From an uncultured Paenibacillaceae bacterium (lineage in GTDB: Bacteria > Bacillota > Bacilli > Paenibacillales > K13): a stretch of 64,000 nt of DNA. The position numbers and the translations under genes are program-made. Below the pieces are notes generated by a model. The model was not told the DNA's origin and did not search any database. It worked only from the letters and a program-made list of their open reading frames with translations. The DNA lies in assembly GCA_913056365.1 (NCBI GenBank), contig CAJXLT010000001.1:992001-1056000 (forward strand). Reading direction: 5' to 3'. This document shows, piece by piece, positions 1 through 8,945 of this stretch (positions are counted from its first letter, which is position 1; every line of letters begins with the position of its first letter).

Positions 1-608
1 CTACATATCAATTGAATGGGGAAGTTGTTATGAATGCGCTGCTCATCTTCGATGTCGATCCTTCTGACCCGCAATCGATCCAGACTGCTATGCAGAAGGC
101 GAGGAAGGAAGCGCCGTATGTACTGGAATTTCTTCGCGAGCACATTCCGGGATATAGCACAGCAGAATTGAACGGATTTCCCGAATACTTGTATATTCGA
201 GAGTTCAATCGCTTCGAGACCGATTATGTGATGCGCTACGATGACGTGATGAACGGCAAGATGCATTGGGATAACGTAAGTATCGGCGGATATCCGGTAG
301 ACCTGCAAGGGACGAAGGCGAGTCCGTATGGCATTACGCTAGGTAAGCCAGATCGGTACGGTATTCCGCTGCGTTCCTTCCTCTTGAAGGGATACGATAA
401 TGTTCTTGTAGCAGGCAAGAACGTCGGAGCTTCAGCTAAGGCATATGGCAGTGTTCGTATTATGCCGAACACCGCATTAGCCGGAGAGACGATCGGCATT
501 ATTCTCGGAAGGGAACGGAAGAAGAGGCTCCGATCTTTGACTGCTTCGGACTTCGAGCGAATTCACCAGTACTTGAGCCAACGATATCAGATCAATATTC
601 GAGAATAA
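1..608 (+). CDS. FAD-dependent oxidoreductase, C-terminal part (cut by window edge)
   Basis: The reading frame is open from the first bases (codons begin at base 3) and no convincing start or ribosome site is visible, so the gene begins upstream of the window. About 200 residues remain. The segment LLKGYDNVLVAGKNVGASAKAYGSVRIMPNTALAGETIG resembles, in its Gly-rich and AGE-type pattern, the C-terminal FAD-contacting part of PF12831-type oxidoreductases, where a loop after the V-AGK strand closes over the flavin. The substrate cannot be told. The stop is at 606-608 and the next gene lies behind a riboswitch, so this is probably the last gene of its transcript. Confidence 0.7.
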   Translation, partial: TYQLNGEVVMNALLIFDVDPSDPQSIQTAMQKARKEAPYVLEFLREHIPGYSTAELNGFPEYLYIREFNRFETDYVMRYDDVMNGKMHWDNVSIGGYPVDLQGTKASPYGITLGKPDRYGIPLRSFLLKGYDNVLVAGKNVGASAKAYGSVRIMPNTALAGETIGIILGRERKKRLRSLTASDFERIHQYLSQRYQINIRE

Positions 609-678
609 AATATAAATTTGGATTGCTAATTATCTGAACATTTGCTATGCTTCTATTAAATAGAGCAAGTTCATCGAT

Positions 679-771
679 ACGGCAAACTTGTCGAAAGACA
701 AGGACGCAAAGCTACAGGGCCTTCCTTACTATCGTAGATTACGAGAATAAGATGGCAGCCAGCTGCCGAAG
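679..771 (+). ncRNA. c-di-GMP-I (GEMM-I) riboswitch upstream of the sortase
   Basis: The conserved GEMM-I blocks occur in order: GGCAAAC (681-687), a P2 hairpin capped by a GAAA tetraloop (ACTTGTC-GAAA-GACAAG), GGACGCAAAGC (702-712), then ATGGCAGCC on the second arm and a closing TGCCG that pairs with CGGCA at the start. This aptamer class binds cyclic di-GMP. Shortly after the closing strand comes a U-rich run (778-791), which suggests control by transcription termination before the sortase start at 816. Whether ligand turns expression on or off is not readable from sequence alone. Confidence 0.9.
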
Positions 772-815
772 TGTACTGCTTTTTCTTTTTTTGTGTAACT
801 TACGAGGCGGTGCAT

Positions 816-1469
816 ATGAAGATCAAGATTACATCCGGATTGTTGATTGCCGCAGGTATTTTGTTACTACTCTATCCTCGCGCAACTGCTTGGTATTATG
901 ACAATCAGCAGCAGAAGTTAGTTGAAGAGTGGCAGGAGGCTTTTGCTACTGTACAAGTTTCTTATGAGCAAGCTGATGATGCTGCAGCTGCCGTTCAACC
1001 AGAGTCATTACAGACAGAGATTTCTATGGAAGAAGAACCTGAGCCGAATCGCGATGCTGTACAGCTGGATCTGAACATGGAAGGCATGCTCTACATTGAC
1101 AAGATTGAGTTGAAGCTTCCGATTCTGACTGGTGCTACAGAAGAGAACTTGAACACGTCTGCTGCTAGTATTGCAGATACAGGAATGCCGGGCGAGGCAG
1201 GCAATTATGCCATCGCCGGTCACCGCAATCGTGATTTCGGTCGGAACTTTAACCGCTTGGATGAGCTGGTGGAAGGCGACTTCATCGATGTCGATACTGG
1301 CGAACAGCTGTACCGCTATACGGTTACGGACAAGCTGTATGTCGAACCGCACGAAGTATGGGTGCTCGATGCAGAAGGGTCAGAGAAGGAGATCACGCTA
1401 GTCACGTGCCATCCGATTGATACCGGAACACATCGATTGATCGTGAAGGGCAAGCTCATAGATACGTAG
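816..1469 (+). CDS. Class D-like sortase
   Basis: This is a membrane-anchored transpeptidase that cleaves a C-terminal sorting motif and joins the protein to the cell wall or to a pilin. The chosen start ATG 816 has GAGGCGG five bases upstream; an upstream in-frame ATG at 771 lies at the riboswitch end and is unlikely. The 217-residue protein has an N-terminal membrane segment (about residues 5-22), an acidic linker, then the sortase barrel with catalytic His136 (AGHRN), Cys198 (TLVTCHP) and Arg207 (THRLIV). TLVTC is typical of sortases. The likely client is the LPKTG protein at 2651. Expression is probably governed by the c-di-GMP riboswitch directly upstream. Confidence 0.92.
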   Translation: MKIKITSGLLIAAGILLLLYPRATAWYYDNQQQKLVEEWQEAFATVQVSYEQADDAAAAVQPESLQTEISMEEEPEPNRDAVQLDLNMEGMLYIDKIELKLPILTGATEENLNTSAASIADTGMPGEAGNYAIAGHRNRDFGRNFNRLDELVEGDFIDVDTGEQLYRYTVTDKLYVEPHEVWVLDAEGSEKEITLVTCHPIDTGTHRLIVKGKLIDT

Positions 1470-1508
1470 TGTTCAAGTGATAATTGCATAGAAGATTTCT
1501 CAACCGAT

Positions 1509-1592
1509 AAAGGCAAATCTAATGAAAATTAGAGACGCAAAGCTATAGGGCCTTCCTTACCTAGTAAGATGGCAGCCAGTTTCCGAAAGGAG
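1509..1592 (+). ncRNA. c-di-GMP-I (GEMM-I) riboswitch upstream of the transglutaminase-like gene
   Basis: A second GEMM-I aptamer shows GGCAAA (1512-1517), a short P2 hairpin with a GAAA loop (CTAAT-GAAA-ATTAG), GAGACGCAAAGC, GGGCCTTCCTTAC and ATGGCAGCC in the expected order. It closely resembles the copy at 679-771 but has a shorter P3. The AAAGGAG ribosome site of the next gene starts directly after the closing strand and no U-run follows, so control at translation initiation is more likely here than termination. Confidence 0.88.
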
Positions 1593-1600
1593 AATTCGTC

Positions 1601-2401
1601 ATGAGACAATGGAATAAGCTGTTAGTCAGTATGATGCTCTGTATTTGGCTAGTCCCCGCTGCTGTATTTGCTGAACAAGCGCAGCCTACAATCGACTATG
1701 ATGAGCAGGCGGAGGGTATCGTTACGATCCATCTGCCAACCGAAACTGTGGACAAGTATAAGATTCGGATTAGCAAGGATGAGGAGCATTATACGTATGA
1801 CGCTGCATCCTACAATGTATTTCCGTTGCAGATGGGCGATGGCGACTATATCATCCTAATGCTGGAACAAGTAGCAGGCAATAAGTATAAATTAATCGAA
1901 CAAGCGAAGATTTCATATACCGCACAATCAGCTGAAGACATCTACTTGCAGTCTGTGCAGAATGTGCAATGGAACGAAACGATGGAACTTGCTAACAAGG
2001 CAGCAGCGCTTACGAAGGACGCACAGTCTGAGGAGGCGAAGATTGCGGCGATCTATCAGTTCGTTGTCAGCCAAGTGACATACGATAATGAGAAGGCAAG
2101 CCGTATCCAGAGTGGTTATATCCCGTCAGCAAAGCTTACGTATGAGTCGAAGTCTGGCATATGCTATGATTACGCTTCCTTATTCGCTGCAATGCTGCGG
2201 AGCGTGGACATTCCTGCTAAGCTGGCAATGGGACATACGACGACGGTTGACGAGTACCACGCTTGGAACGAAGTGTATATGAAGGAGAAGGACGAGTGGG
2301 TTATCATTGACACGACATATGATGCCGCTTTTGTCAATCAGGATGGGAAGCCATCGATGATGAAGGATTCCGATGATTATGTGAAGAATCGAGTCTATTA
2401 A
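1601..2401 (+). CDS. Secreted transglutaminase-like (papain-fold) protein
   Basis: A signal peptide (about residues 1-25, ending AVFA) exports this 266-residue protein. The C-terminal half is a transglutaminase-like core with the catalytic triad visible: Cys188 in KSGICYDYASL, His220 in DEYHAWNEVY and Asp237 in WVIIDTTYD. Members of this superfamily act as amide-crosslinking enzymes, proteases or deamidases; which one cannot be told. Its place between a sortase and a giant adhesin, and its own c-di-GMP riboswitch, suggest it processes or crosslinks surface proteins. Start ATG 1601 follows AAAGGAG with normal spacing. A terminator follows at 2448. Confidence 0.88.
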   Translation: MRQWNKLLVSMMLCIWLVPAAVFAEQAQPTIDYDEQAEGIVTIHLPTETVDKYKIRISKDEEHYTYDAASYNVFPLQMGDGDYIILMLEQVAGNKYKLIEQAKISYTAQSAEDIYLQSVQNVQWNETMELANKAAALTKDAQSEEAKIAAIYQFVVSQVTYDNEKASRIQSGYIPSAKLTYESKSGICYDYASLFAAMLRSVDIPAKLAMGHTTTVDEYHAWNEVYMKEKDEWVIIDTTYDAAFVNQDGKPSMMKDSDDYVKNRVY

Positions 2402-2447
2402 ATATCGAGTTTATTCTAATCCTAACAAGGAATTGGGTTGGAATTGA

Positions 2448-2471
2448 GGCACGCCAATGGGCGTGCCTTTT
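2448..2471 (+). terminator. Rho-independent terminator after the transglutaminase-like gene
   Basis: A perfect 8-bp stem (GGCACGCC, loop AATG, GGCGTGCC) is followed directly by TTTTGTT. It separates the riboswitch-controlled pair from the adhesin, which therefore probably has its own promoter in 2472-2650, although no clear -35/-10 pair stood out there. Confidence 0.85.
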
Positions 2472-2650
2472 GTTCGTGTGGGAGTGCTATTGACTTGTAT
2501 AGAAATTGTCGAGATCGAACCTGCACACTTAAGGGTATCCGCCAATATTGGGTGGATTCGGAAGGGAGACATTGAATTGTAAGAAAAGGAGGGAAAGACA
2601 TGCGAGGCAATGCTCCTTAAATAGTAGGCGCTGGACGATAGTCACAGATC

Positions 2651-5600
2651 ATGGAACGGAGGGAACACAACAAATTGCAATGGTGGAAAAAGTCGTGTGT
2701 ACTATTCCTTGTCTTCGTATGGATCTCGCATACTTGGACAGGCATCGGCATGAACGCCGTACACGCAGCGGGAACAGAAATTTCCGAGAATATATTGACG
2801 AATTTGCAGGTCACGATGACAGATCACAATCAATCGGTGACCTATGCTGTGTATGACAATCCAGATGATGCCGAGATCGATGTAAATTGGGAACAGGATG
2901 CGACGGTGAAGCTGGAGTATGATTGGGCGTTGCCGAATGATCACGGATATACCGACGGTGATACGTTCACATTCGAATTGCCTGAACAGTTCGAATTGTT
3001 CTCTGGCAGCCTGCAGTTCTCATTGGATGCAGCAGAAGGTGCAGTCGGCACATTCGAAGTCGATCATGTGACGAATGAAGCCGTCATGACATTCAATGAG
3101 CAGATTGAAGAATTGGAGAACATTCAAGGATCGTTATGGTTCGAAGCAGGGCTAGATAAGGATACGTTCCTGAATGAAGTGACGCAAGAGATTGTGTTCG
3201 AGGTGAAGGGCGAGCAATTCTTAGCTTTCACCGTCCACTTCAAGCCTGATATCGATAGTCCAATTACGAAGACAGGCGCTGCGCAGCCTGGCGCATTCAA
3301 TGCGAAGAGCATTAACTGGACAGTAGACGTCAATAAAGTAACAGATGCAGTATATGGTGCGCTATTGACAGATGAGCTGCCGGACGGATTGGAGCTCGTT
3401 CCAGGCTCAATTGAAGTGTATGAGCTTGATGTAAAGCTGGATGGCACGGTCGTGCCTAAGCTGCCTGCTGTAGACCCTTCCGCTTATACGATGACACCGA
3501 CAGCATCCGGTTTCACTGTCTCCTTAGGTACGATTGAGCATGCTTATCGGATTCAATATGCCACTACTATTATTGACCTAGAGGAGCTTTCTTTCGAGAA
3601 TACAGCGACCTTCACTCACGATGGCGACCCAACTGGCGTTGTTGCTGTTGCAGGTGTTGCTGTTGAACGGGGCAGTCACTTGAGCAAGCGTTCAAGCAGC
3701 TACAGCCGAGCGTCACAAACAATTAGTTGGGAAATTGCATACAATTATGACGAGGAAGATGTCGCTGCACCGGAGCTGCTCGACCTGTTCGATGTGGAGC
3801 AAGAGCTTGTTGCTGGATCTCTGCAAGTACTTCCTGTTGATCTAGATTCAAATGGCCATGCATCGACTGGTCCGGCACTCACAGCAGGAGTTGATTACAC
3901 CTTGACTACTGTTGCTCCTGGATCTCCTGAGGCTGGTGCTGATCAACATGGATTCAAGCTGACATTCAGTAATCCGATCAATACCGCATATAACATTGTG
4001 TATCAGACGAAAGCAGTGAATCCGGTACAGATTCCCGGTACGATTACGAACACTGTATCCGAGACGGTGTATGGTGGAGCTGAAGGGATTGGTACAAGGT
4101 ATATTCAACCGTTAGTGTTGGAGAAGTCTTGCGGACCTATCGATTATGAGAAGCAAACGATCGATTGGACACTACAGCTGCATGGTCAATCGAACAACTT
4201 ACCTGCAGGTGTAGTACTGGAGGATCAGCCGGGTGATAATCTAGCTTTCATCTATGATTCATTGGAAATCCGTGATGAAACGAACAACTTGGTGAATCCA
4301 TCCGTGTACGATGTCGTGTATACGACGAATTACGCCGATCCGTTCACGATTACTTTCACGAATCCAGTGACTGAGCATTATACGGTTACTTATGCAACTT
4401 ATTATACGGACCTGACCGGCGGTATCGACAGATTTACGAATCAGGTAAGTGTGGACTGGCCAGGAGATGATACGTTCGCAAATAGCTATCAATCTGTCAC
4501 CCGCAATTGTACGCCAGTTACGCACGTACAGAACAATGGCTTCAAGGATGGAAGCTATTCAGTTCTTGATCGCGAAATTACTTGGGAAGCAGGATTGAAT
4601 TACAACAGCATGGACATTACAGATGCTGTGATTGTAGATGACCTGCTGTACGGGCAAACGTTAGTCCCAGGTTCGATCGAGCTTGCGCCAATGACGATTC
4701 TGCCGGATGGTACGTACACAATTGGCGCCACGCTGCCAGAATCAGAATACGTTAATGACAGCACAGATGAACAAGTACGAATAGAGCTTGGTTTCATCAA
4801 TACACCCTATTATCTAACTTTCAAGACTACCTATGAGGGGGCACTCATTAATGAGGCACAGATCGATAATACAATGATGTTGCTTTCCGATACGGATCAA
4901 GTCGGCAAGGAACTGACCGCTTCGGTCACGATCCCTCATGGCGGAGAATATGTATCCAAGTCTGGTGTACAGGATGGTCCTAACATGGATTGGACTGTAT
5001 ATATCAATCGCGGACTGTCCTATGTGGAAGAAGCACGTATAGTCGATTACCCGAGCAACAACCAACTGCTGCTGCCGGAGACATTCAAGCTGTACAGTAC
5101 AGATATTCTTGGCAATGGCACTGTAATCAAAGATACAGAATTGTCCGAAGATGCATATTCGTTGGACATTACGAGTGATGAAGTTACAGGTACGCAAAGC
5201 TTCGAACTGACATTTGTCGATCCGATCGATACCGCTTATATACTCGAGTATGAGACGCTGATTGATGCGGATCACGGTGAGACGGTCACCAATGAAGTGC
5301 AATTCGATGGCGAGAATATTGATGAAGTGACGAAGCTGGTTGAAGATGAAGTAATTGTCTCCTTTTCATCAGGCGGCGGAACAGGCAGTGGAATTAATCG
5401 TAAGTTAACCGTCCACAAAGTCGATGAAGACAACCAAGCACTCTCATTGGAAGGTGCGACCTTCAAGCTAGAACGCTTCAAGAACAGCACATGGGAAGAG
5501 AGAGCTACAGGAACGACAGATGAAAATGGGGAAGTCATGTTCGAGAATCTGTTGTCTGGCACATACAGACTGACAGAGTTGTCAGCACCAGCAGGCTATG

Positions 5601-6592
5601 AATTGTTAGCTGAGCCAGAGGAATTCATCGTCTTGTTAACGGATGACGATGACATGTCTATGCAGGTGGAGAACGTGAAGATCGAGGATCCGACAGACCC
5701 AGAAGATCCAACAGACCCAGAAGATCCAACAGACCCAGAAGATCCGACAGACCCAGAAGATCCAACAGACCCAGAAGATCCGACAGACCCAGAAGATCCA
5801 ACAGACCCAGAAGATCCAACGGACCCTGAGGATCCGACAGACCCAGAAGATCCAACAGACCCTGAGGATCCGACGGACCCAGAAGATCCAACAGACCCTG
5901 AGGATCCGACGGACCCAGAAGATCCAACAGATCCAGAAGATCCAACAGACCCTGAAGATCCATCAGACCCTGAGGATCCGACGGACCCTGAAGATCCATC
6001 AGACCCTGAAGATCCGACGGACCCAGAAGAACCAACAGATCCAGAGGATCCAACAGACCCAGAGGATCCAACAGATCCAGAAGATCCATCAGACCCTGAG
6101 GATCCAACGGACTCAGAAGAACCAGTAGATACTGGTGATGATACCGAATCACCTGAATCAGATGAGGATGACACTGAGCGTAACGAACAAGTAAGGCACG
6201 ACTCGACTACGGAAGATACGCCAATTGAAGGAATCATTGAGGTGCCTGAAGGCGGCACCGTGCATATATGCCAAGAGCCGTCCAATGGAGAAGTATCTGT
6301 ACAAGATGACGGACATTGGTCCTATACTCCTGATTCCGGATTCGTAGGTGAGGATCACTTCTGCATTAGTGTGTCTGATGACACGAACGGGGAAGAGGAA
6401 TATTACTTCGAGATTGATGTGGAAGAAGTGCCTCTTGGCTCACCAGATGTTACGAACGATGGCGAACAATCAGGCACCATGCTGCCTAAGACTGGTGAAT
6501 CGAGTCATCTCATCTATTATGCTATCGGCTTCCTGTTGATTGCAGCAGGGCTAACACTTGGTTGGTCACGTAGAAGCAATCGTATGCAGTAG
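2651..6592 (+). CDS. LPXTG cell-wall adhesin with SpaA-type domain and (DPTDPE)24 stalk
   Basis: This 1313-residue surface protein has an N-terminal signal peptide (about residues 10-38, ending VHAA). It is followed by collagen-adhesin-like and repeated beta-sandwich modules of about 130 residues, each with a (T/S)I-W-(T/E) strand (ITWEAGLNYN, TISWEIAYNY, TIDWTLQLHG). A Cna-B/SpaA domain (about 914-1000, GATFKLERF to YRLTELSAPAGYEL) comes next, then 24 six-residue DPTDPE-like repeats (1013-1156) and a VCBS/cadherin-like module (about 1190-1260, YTPDSGFVGEDHF). It ends in a sorting signal: LPKTG at 1278-1282, a membrane segment and an RRSNR tail. SpaA-type domains usually form internal isopeptide bonds. 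ATG 2651 has a poor ribosome site; TTG 2675 behind GGAGGG is a good alternative that keeps the signal peptide. Confidence 0.92.
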   Translation: MERREHNKLQWWKKSCVLFLVFVWISHTWTGIGMNAVHAAGTEISENILTNLQVTMTDHNQSVTYAVYDNPDDAEIDVNWEQDATVKLEYDWALPNDHGYTDGDTFTFELPEQFELFSGSLQFSLDAAEGAVGTFEVDHVTNEAVMTFNEQIEELENIQGSLWFEAGLDKDTFLNEVTQEIVFEVKGEQFLAFTVHFKPDIDSPITKTGAAQPGAFNAKSINWTVDVNKVTDAVYGALLTDELPDGLELVPGSIEVYELDVKLDGTVVPKLPAVDPSAYTMTPTASGFTVSLGTIEHAYRIQYATTIIDLEELSFENTATFTHDGDPTGVVAVAGVAVERGSHLSKRSSSYSRASQTISWEIAYNYDEEDVAAPELLDLFDVEQELVAGSLQVLPVDLDSNGHASTGPALTAGVDYTLTTVAPGSPEAGADQHGFKLTFSNPINTAYNIVYQTKAVNPVQIPGTITNTVSETVYGGAEGIGTRYIQPLVLEKSCGPIDYEKQTIDWTLQLHGQSNNLPAGVVLEDQPGDNLAFIYDSLEIRDETNNLVNPSVYDVVYTTNYADPFTITFTNPVTEHYTVTYATYYTDLTGGIDRFTNQVSVDWPGDDTFANSYQSVTRNCTPVTHVQNNGFKDGSYSVLDREITWEAGLNYNSMDITDAVIVDDLLYGQTLVPGSIELAPMTILPDGTYTIGATLPESEYVNDSTDEQVRIELGFINTPYYLTFKTTYEGALINEAQIDNTMMLLSDTDQVGKELTASVTIPHGGEYVSKSGVQDGPNMDWTVYINRGLSYVEEARIVDYPSNNQLLLPETFKLYSTDILGNGTVIKDTELSEDAYSLDITSDEVTGTQSFELTFVDPIDTAYILEYETLIDADHGETVTNEVQFDGENIDEVTKLVEDEVIVSFSSGGGTGSGINRKLTVHKVDEDNQALSLEGATFKLERFKNSTWEERATGTTDENGEVMFENLLSGTYRLTELSAPAGYELLAEPEEFIVLLTDDDDMSMQVENVKIEDPTDPEDPTDPEDPTDPEDPTDPEDPTDPEDPTDPEDPTDPEDPTDPEDPTDPEDPTDPEDPTDPEDPTDPEDPTDPEDPTDPEDPTDPEDPSDPEDPTDPEDPSDPEDPTDPEEPTDPEDPTDPEDPTDPEDPSDPEDPTDSEEPVDTGDDTESPESDEDDTERNEQVRHDSTTEDTPIEGIIEVPEGGTVHICQEPSNGEVSVQDDGHWSYTPDSGFVGEDHFCISVSDDTNGEEEYYFEIDVEEVPLGSPDVTNDGEQSGTMLPKTGESSHLIYYAIGFLLIAAGLTLGWSRRSNRMQ
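5687..6118 (+). repeat. 24 tandem copies of an 18-bp coding repeat
   Basis: Exactly 432 bp hold 24 in-frame copies of an 18-bp unit of the form GATCCRACRGACCCWGAA, encoding DPTDPE with a few Ser-for-Thr, Glu-for-Asp and final Ser-for-Pro changes near the end. Synonymous differences (CCA/CCG, ACA/ACG, GAA/GAG) form blocks, and copies become less regular downstream. This suggests recent expansion in the upstream part. Pro/acid-rich stalks of this type span the cell wall. Unit number can change by slippage without shifting the frame. Confidence 0.97.
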
Positions 6593-6608
6593 CACATAGT
6601 CTGCACGC

Positions 6609-6649
6609 AACCCTCCAGCAGTTTGATAGGCTGGGGGGTTGTATTTTTT
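6609..6649 (+). terminator. Terminator after the adhesin gene
   Basis: AACCCTCCAGC (6609-6619) pairs with GCTGGGGGGTT (6630-6640) with one wobble, then GTATTTTTT follows. The hairpin lies 17 bp after the adhesin stop codon. Confidence 0.85.
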
Positions 6650-6772
6650 ACATAAGAATTTCTCGGGTGTCTAGCTGTATATTCGTGTGCAGGGACTGTT
6701 ATAATTTACAACAGGTGGTTGTTCACGACAGAATATTTTCTACAGCATAGCGAAAAGGTGGTTGCAAACAAA

Positions 6773-7717
6773 ATGGAATACGTCAAGCTAGGCAATACGG
6801 ATTTAGAAGTATCGCGGATCACATTCGGTGCGATGGAGCTAGGCGGAGGCAATGCCTTCGCAGGCGGCGCGCATCATTGGGAAGTGAAGTCAGACGAGGA
6901 GAATATGAAGCTGCTCCGGACTGCATTCGAGAAGGGGATTAATTCGTTCGATACGGCGGAAATATATGGCGCAGGACATTCGGAATGGGTTGTAGGCAAA
7001 TCCTTGCAGGACATCCGCAAGGATTGCATCATCGCTACGAAGGTAAGTCCGCATCATCTACGTCCGAAAGATATTCGTATGGCTCTAGCGCAAAGCATGT
7101 TCCGACTAAAGACCGACTATATCGATCTCTATTACATTCACGCACCTAGCAAGGAAATTCCGATTGCAGATTCGATGTCGGAGCTCAACAAGCTGAAGCA
7201 GGAAGGAATTATCCGCGCGATCGGTGTCTCGAACTTCTCATTGGAGCAGTTGAAGGAAGCGATGAACTATGGACAAATCGACGCGATTCAGCCGGAATAC
7301 AACTTGCTGCAGCGGAAGATTGAACAAGATCCACTCGGTTATTGCCAAGACAATCACATTAGCATCATGAGCTATAATTCAATTGCTAAGGGCATTCTGA
7401 CAGGTGTATTCCATCACGGGAAGCAAGTAAGCGACTTCCGCAAAGAACGTCCGCTCTTCCAGCCGGAGAGCCTGAACGTAACTCGCGAATTGATCGATGC
7501 TATGCAGGACATTGCAGAAGCGAAGGGTGCAACACTGGCTCAGGTAGCGATTCATTGGCTGTTCCATCAGCCAGGCTTCACCTCCGCGATTATCGGCACA
7601 CAGAATGAGAAGCACTTCCTCGATAATGTGAAAGCAGTCGACATTCAGCTGTCGAATGATGAGGTTGCTCACCTCGATACGGTAAGCCGGAAGGTGCTCG
7701 CGGAGCTTGGACAATAG
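6773..7717 (+). CDS. Aldo/keto reductase
   Basis: This is a 314-residue NADPH-dependent aldo/keto reductase that reduces carbonyl compounds in the cytosol. The catalytic tetrad is visible: Asp60 and Tyr65 (FDTAEIYG), Lys90 (IATKVSP) and His123 (YYIHAP). The later IRAIGVSNFSLEQL and C-terminal IIGTQNEKH segments match the family's barrel and nucleotide-binding region. ATG 6773 begins the conserved MEYVKLGNTDLEVSRI; an upstream in-frame TTG (6719) would add 18 unconserved residues and has no usable ribosome site. It stands alone between two terminators. The natural substrate is not evident. Confidence 0.93.
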   Translation: MEYVKLGNTDLEVSRITFGAMELGGGNAFAGGAHHWEVKSDEENMKLLRTAFEKGINSFDTAEIYGAGHSEWVVGKSLQDIRKDCIIATKVSPHHLRPKDIRMALAQSMFRLKTDYIDLYYIHAPSKEIPIADSMSELNKLKQEGIIRAIGVSNFSLEQLKEAMNYGQIDAIQPEYNLLQRKIEQDPLGYCQDNHISIMSYNSIAKGILTGVFHHGKQVSDFRKERPLFQPESLNVTRELIDAMQDIAEAKGATLAQVAIHWLFHQPGFTSAIIGTQNEKHFLDNVKAVDIQLSNDEVAHLDTVSRKVLAELGQ

Positions 7718-7736
7718 GTTTGCTGTATATGAACGA

Positions 7737-7777
7737 GTCCATGGTTGCCGTACTTGCGTACGCGATCATGGGCTTTT
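7737..7777 (+). terminator. Terminator after the aldo/keto reductase
   Basis: GTCCATGGTTGCCGTAC pairs with GTACGCGATCATGGGC using three wobble pairs and one bulged C. The stem is followed by TTTTA. Confidence 0.6.
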
Positions 7778-7893
7778 ACACTTGAGCTATCAGAAAGAGG
7801 ACGATCTTCGGCGAATATGTGTATGCGGGCATACTTGAGCAGGCGTTAGGATACTAAGAGGCGGTATGGGGACAAAAGGGGGCAAGTATACGA

Positions 7894-8802
7894 ATGTCAT
7901 ACAAAGCGGCAAGACGCAAGCAGCTGATTGCCTTATTAGGTGATCTGCCGGCAAAGGATAACGCAATTTCTGCATCACAACGCTCGATAGCAGAACATGA
8001 CACATATATCGTAGAGCATTGGGAGCTTCACTTGAACGGTATTGAGCCGGTACCTGCCGTAGTAGCTCGTCCGAAGGATGCGGAAGGTCCGCTCCCAGCT
8101 GTTCTGTACAACCACTCGCATGGCGGATTTTATGAGCTGGGCAAGCAAGAGTTAATCCAGAGCAACGTATACTTGCAGCAGCCCTCCTATGCGAAGGAAC
8201 TGACCAACCTCGGCTTCCTTGTCCTGTCTATTGATATGTGGGGATTCGGAGAGCGCAGCGGCAGAACAGAGAGCGCCATCTTCAAGCAGATGCTCTGGCA
8301 AGGGCAAGTCATGTGGGGAATGATGGTCTATGATAATTTGCAGGCTTTCCGTTATTTATTAACCCGCCCGGATGTCGATGCCAGCCGCATCGGAACGATC
8401 GGCATGTCGATGGGGAGTACGATGGCTTGGTGGACAGCAGCTCTCGAACCGCGCGTTCGGGCATGTGTCGATCTCTGCTGCCTGACAGATTTCCAAGCAC
8501 TCATAGATTCGGATAGAGTCGATAGTCACGGTGTATACTACTACGTGCCGAACTTGTTGAATTCCTTCACTACGGCAGACATCAATGCATTGATTGCACC
8601 ACGACCACACTTATCCCTGGCCGGTGTACACGATCCCTTAACGCCTGCGGTCGGACTGGATCGCATTGATGCCAAGCTACGTGACGTCTATGCAGCAGAA
8701 GGCGCAGCTGATGCATGGCAGTTGCTTCGATATGAAGTTGGACATGAAGAATCGCCGGAAATGCGGACCATGGCGCTTGCCTTCTTGAAGAAACATTGCT
8801 GA
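7894..8802 (+). CDS. Alpha/beta hydrolase, dienelactone hydrolase/acetyl-esterase-like
   Basis: This is a 302-residue cytosolic alpha/beta hydrolase. The nucleophile elbow GMSMG holds Ser172, Asp247 lies in GVHDPLTP and His284 in GHEES, giving a complete triad. The oxyanion-side motif LYNHSHGG precedes the core by about 130 residues. The pattern ([24 protein letters not shown]) is that of the dienelactone hydrolase-like or acetyl-xylan-esterase-like group that deacylates sugar or xenobiotic esters. Whether it truly acts on sugars is unknown. ATG 7894 has a G-rich site (GGGGGC) upstream. The neighbours do not form an obvious pathway with it. Confidence 0.85.
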   Translation: MSYKAARRKQLIALLGDLPAKDNAISASQRSIAEHDTYIVEHWELHLNGIEPVPAVVARPKDAEGPLPAVLYNHSHGGFYELGKQELIQSNVYLQQPSYAKELTNLGFLVLSIDMWGFGERSGRTESAIFKQMLWQGQVMWGMMVYDNLQAFRYLLTRPDVDASRIGTIGMSMGSTMAWWTAALEPRVRACVDLCCLTDFQALIDSDRVDSHGVYYYVPNLLNSFTTADINALIAPRPHLSLAGVHDPLTPAVGLDRIDAKLRDVYAAEGAADAWQLLRYEVGHEESPEMRTMALAFLKKHC

Positions 8803-8945
8803 GGGGGATACAATGCTATTCTTCAATCTATATGAAGGGCAGTTTGAAACTTCACGTCTATGACGTAGGGGAAGCCAAAGTTGCTATCCACTCTCTCCTA
8901 TTCTACACTTGTCAGTAAGATCTCAGTCAGCCAAAGGGGAGAACA

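Noticed and set aside
2402-2650. Third c-di-GMP riboswitch before the adhesin
   Set aside because: Conserved GGCAAAC, GACGCAAAGC and GGCAGCC blocks are absent.
5596-6285. Long minus-strand frames opposite the adhesin repeat
   Set aside because: They are produced by the 18-bp repeat itself (Ser-Gly or Leu-Asp repeats), have no ribosome site and no domain.
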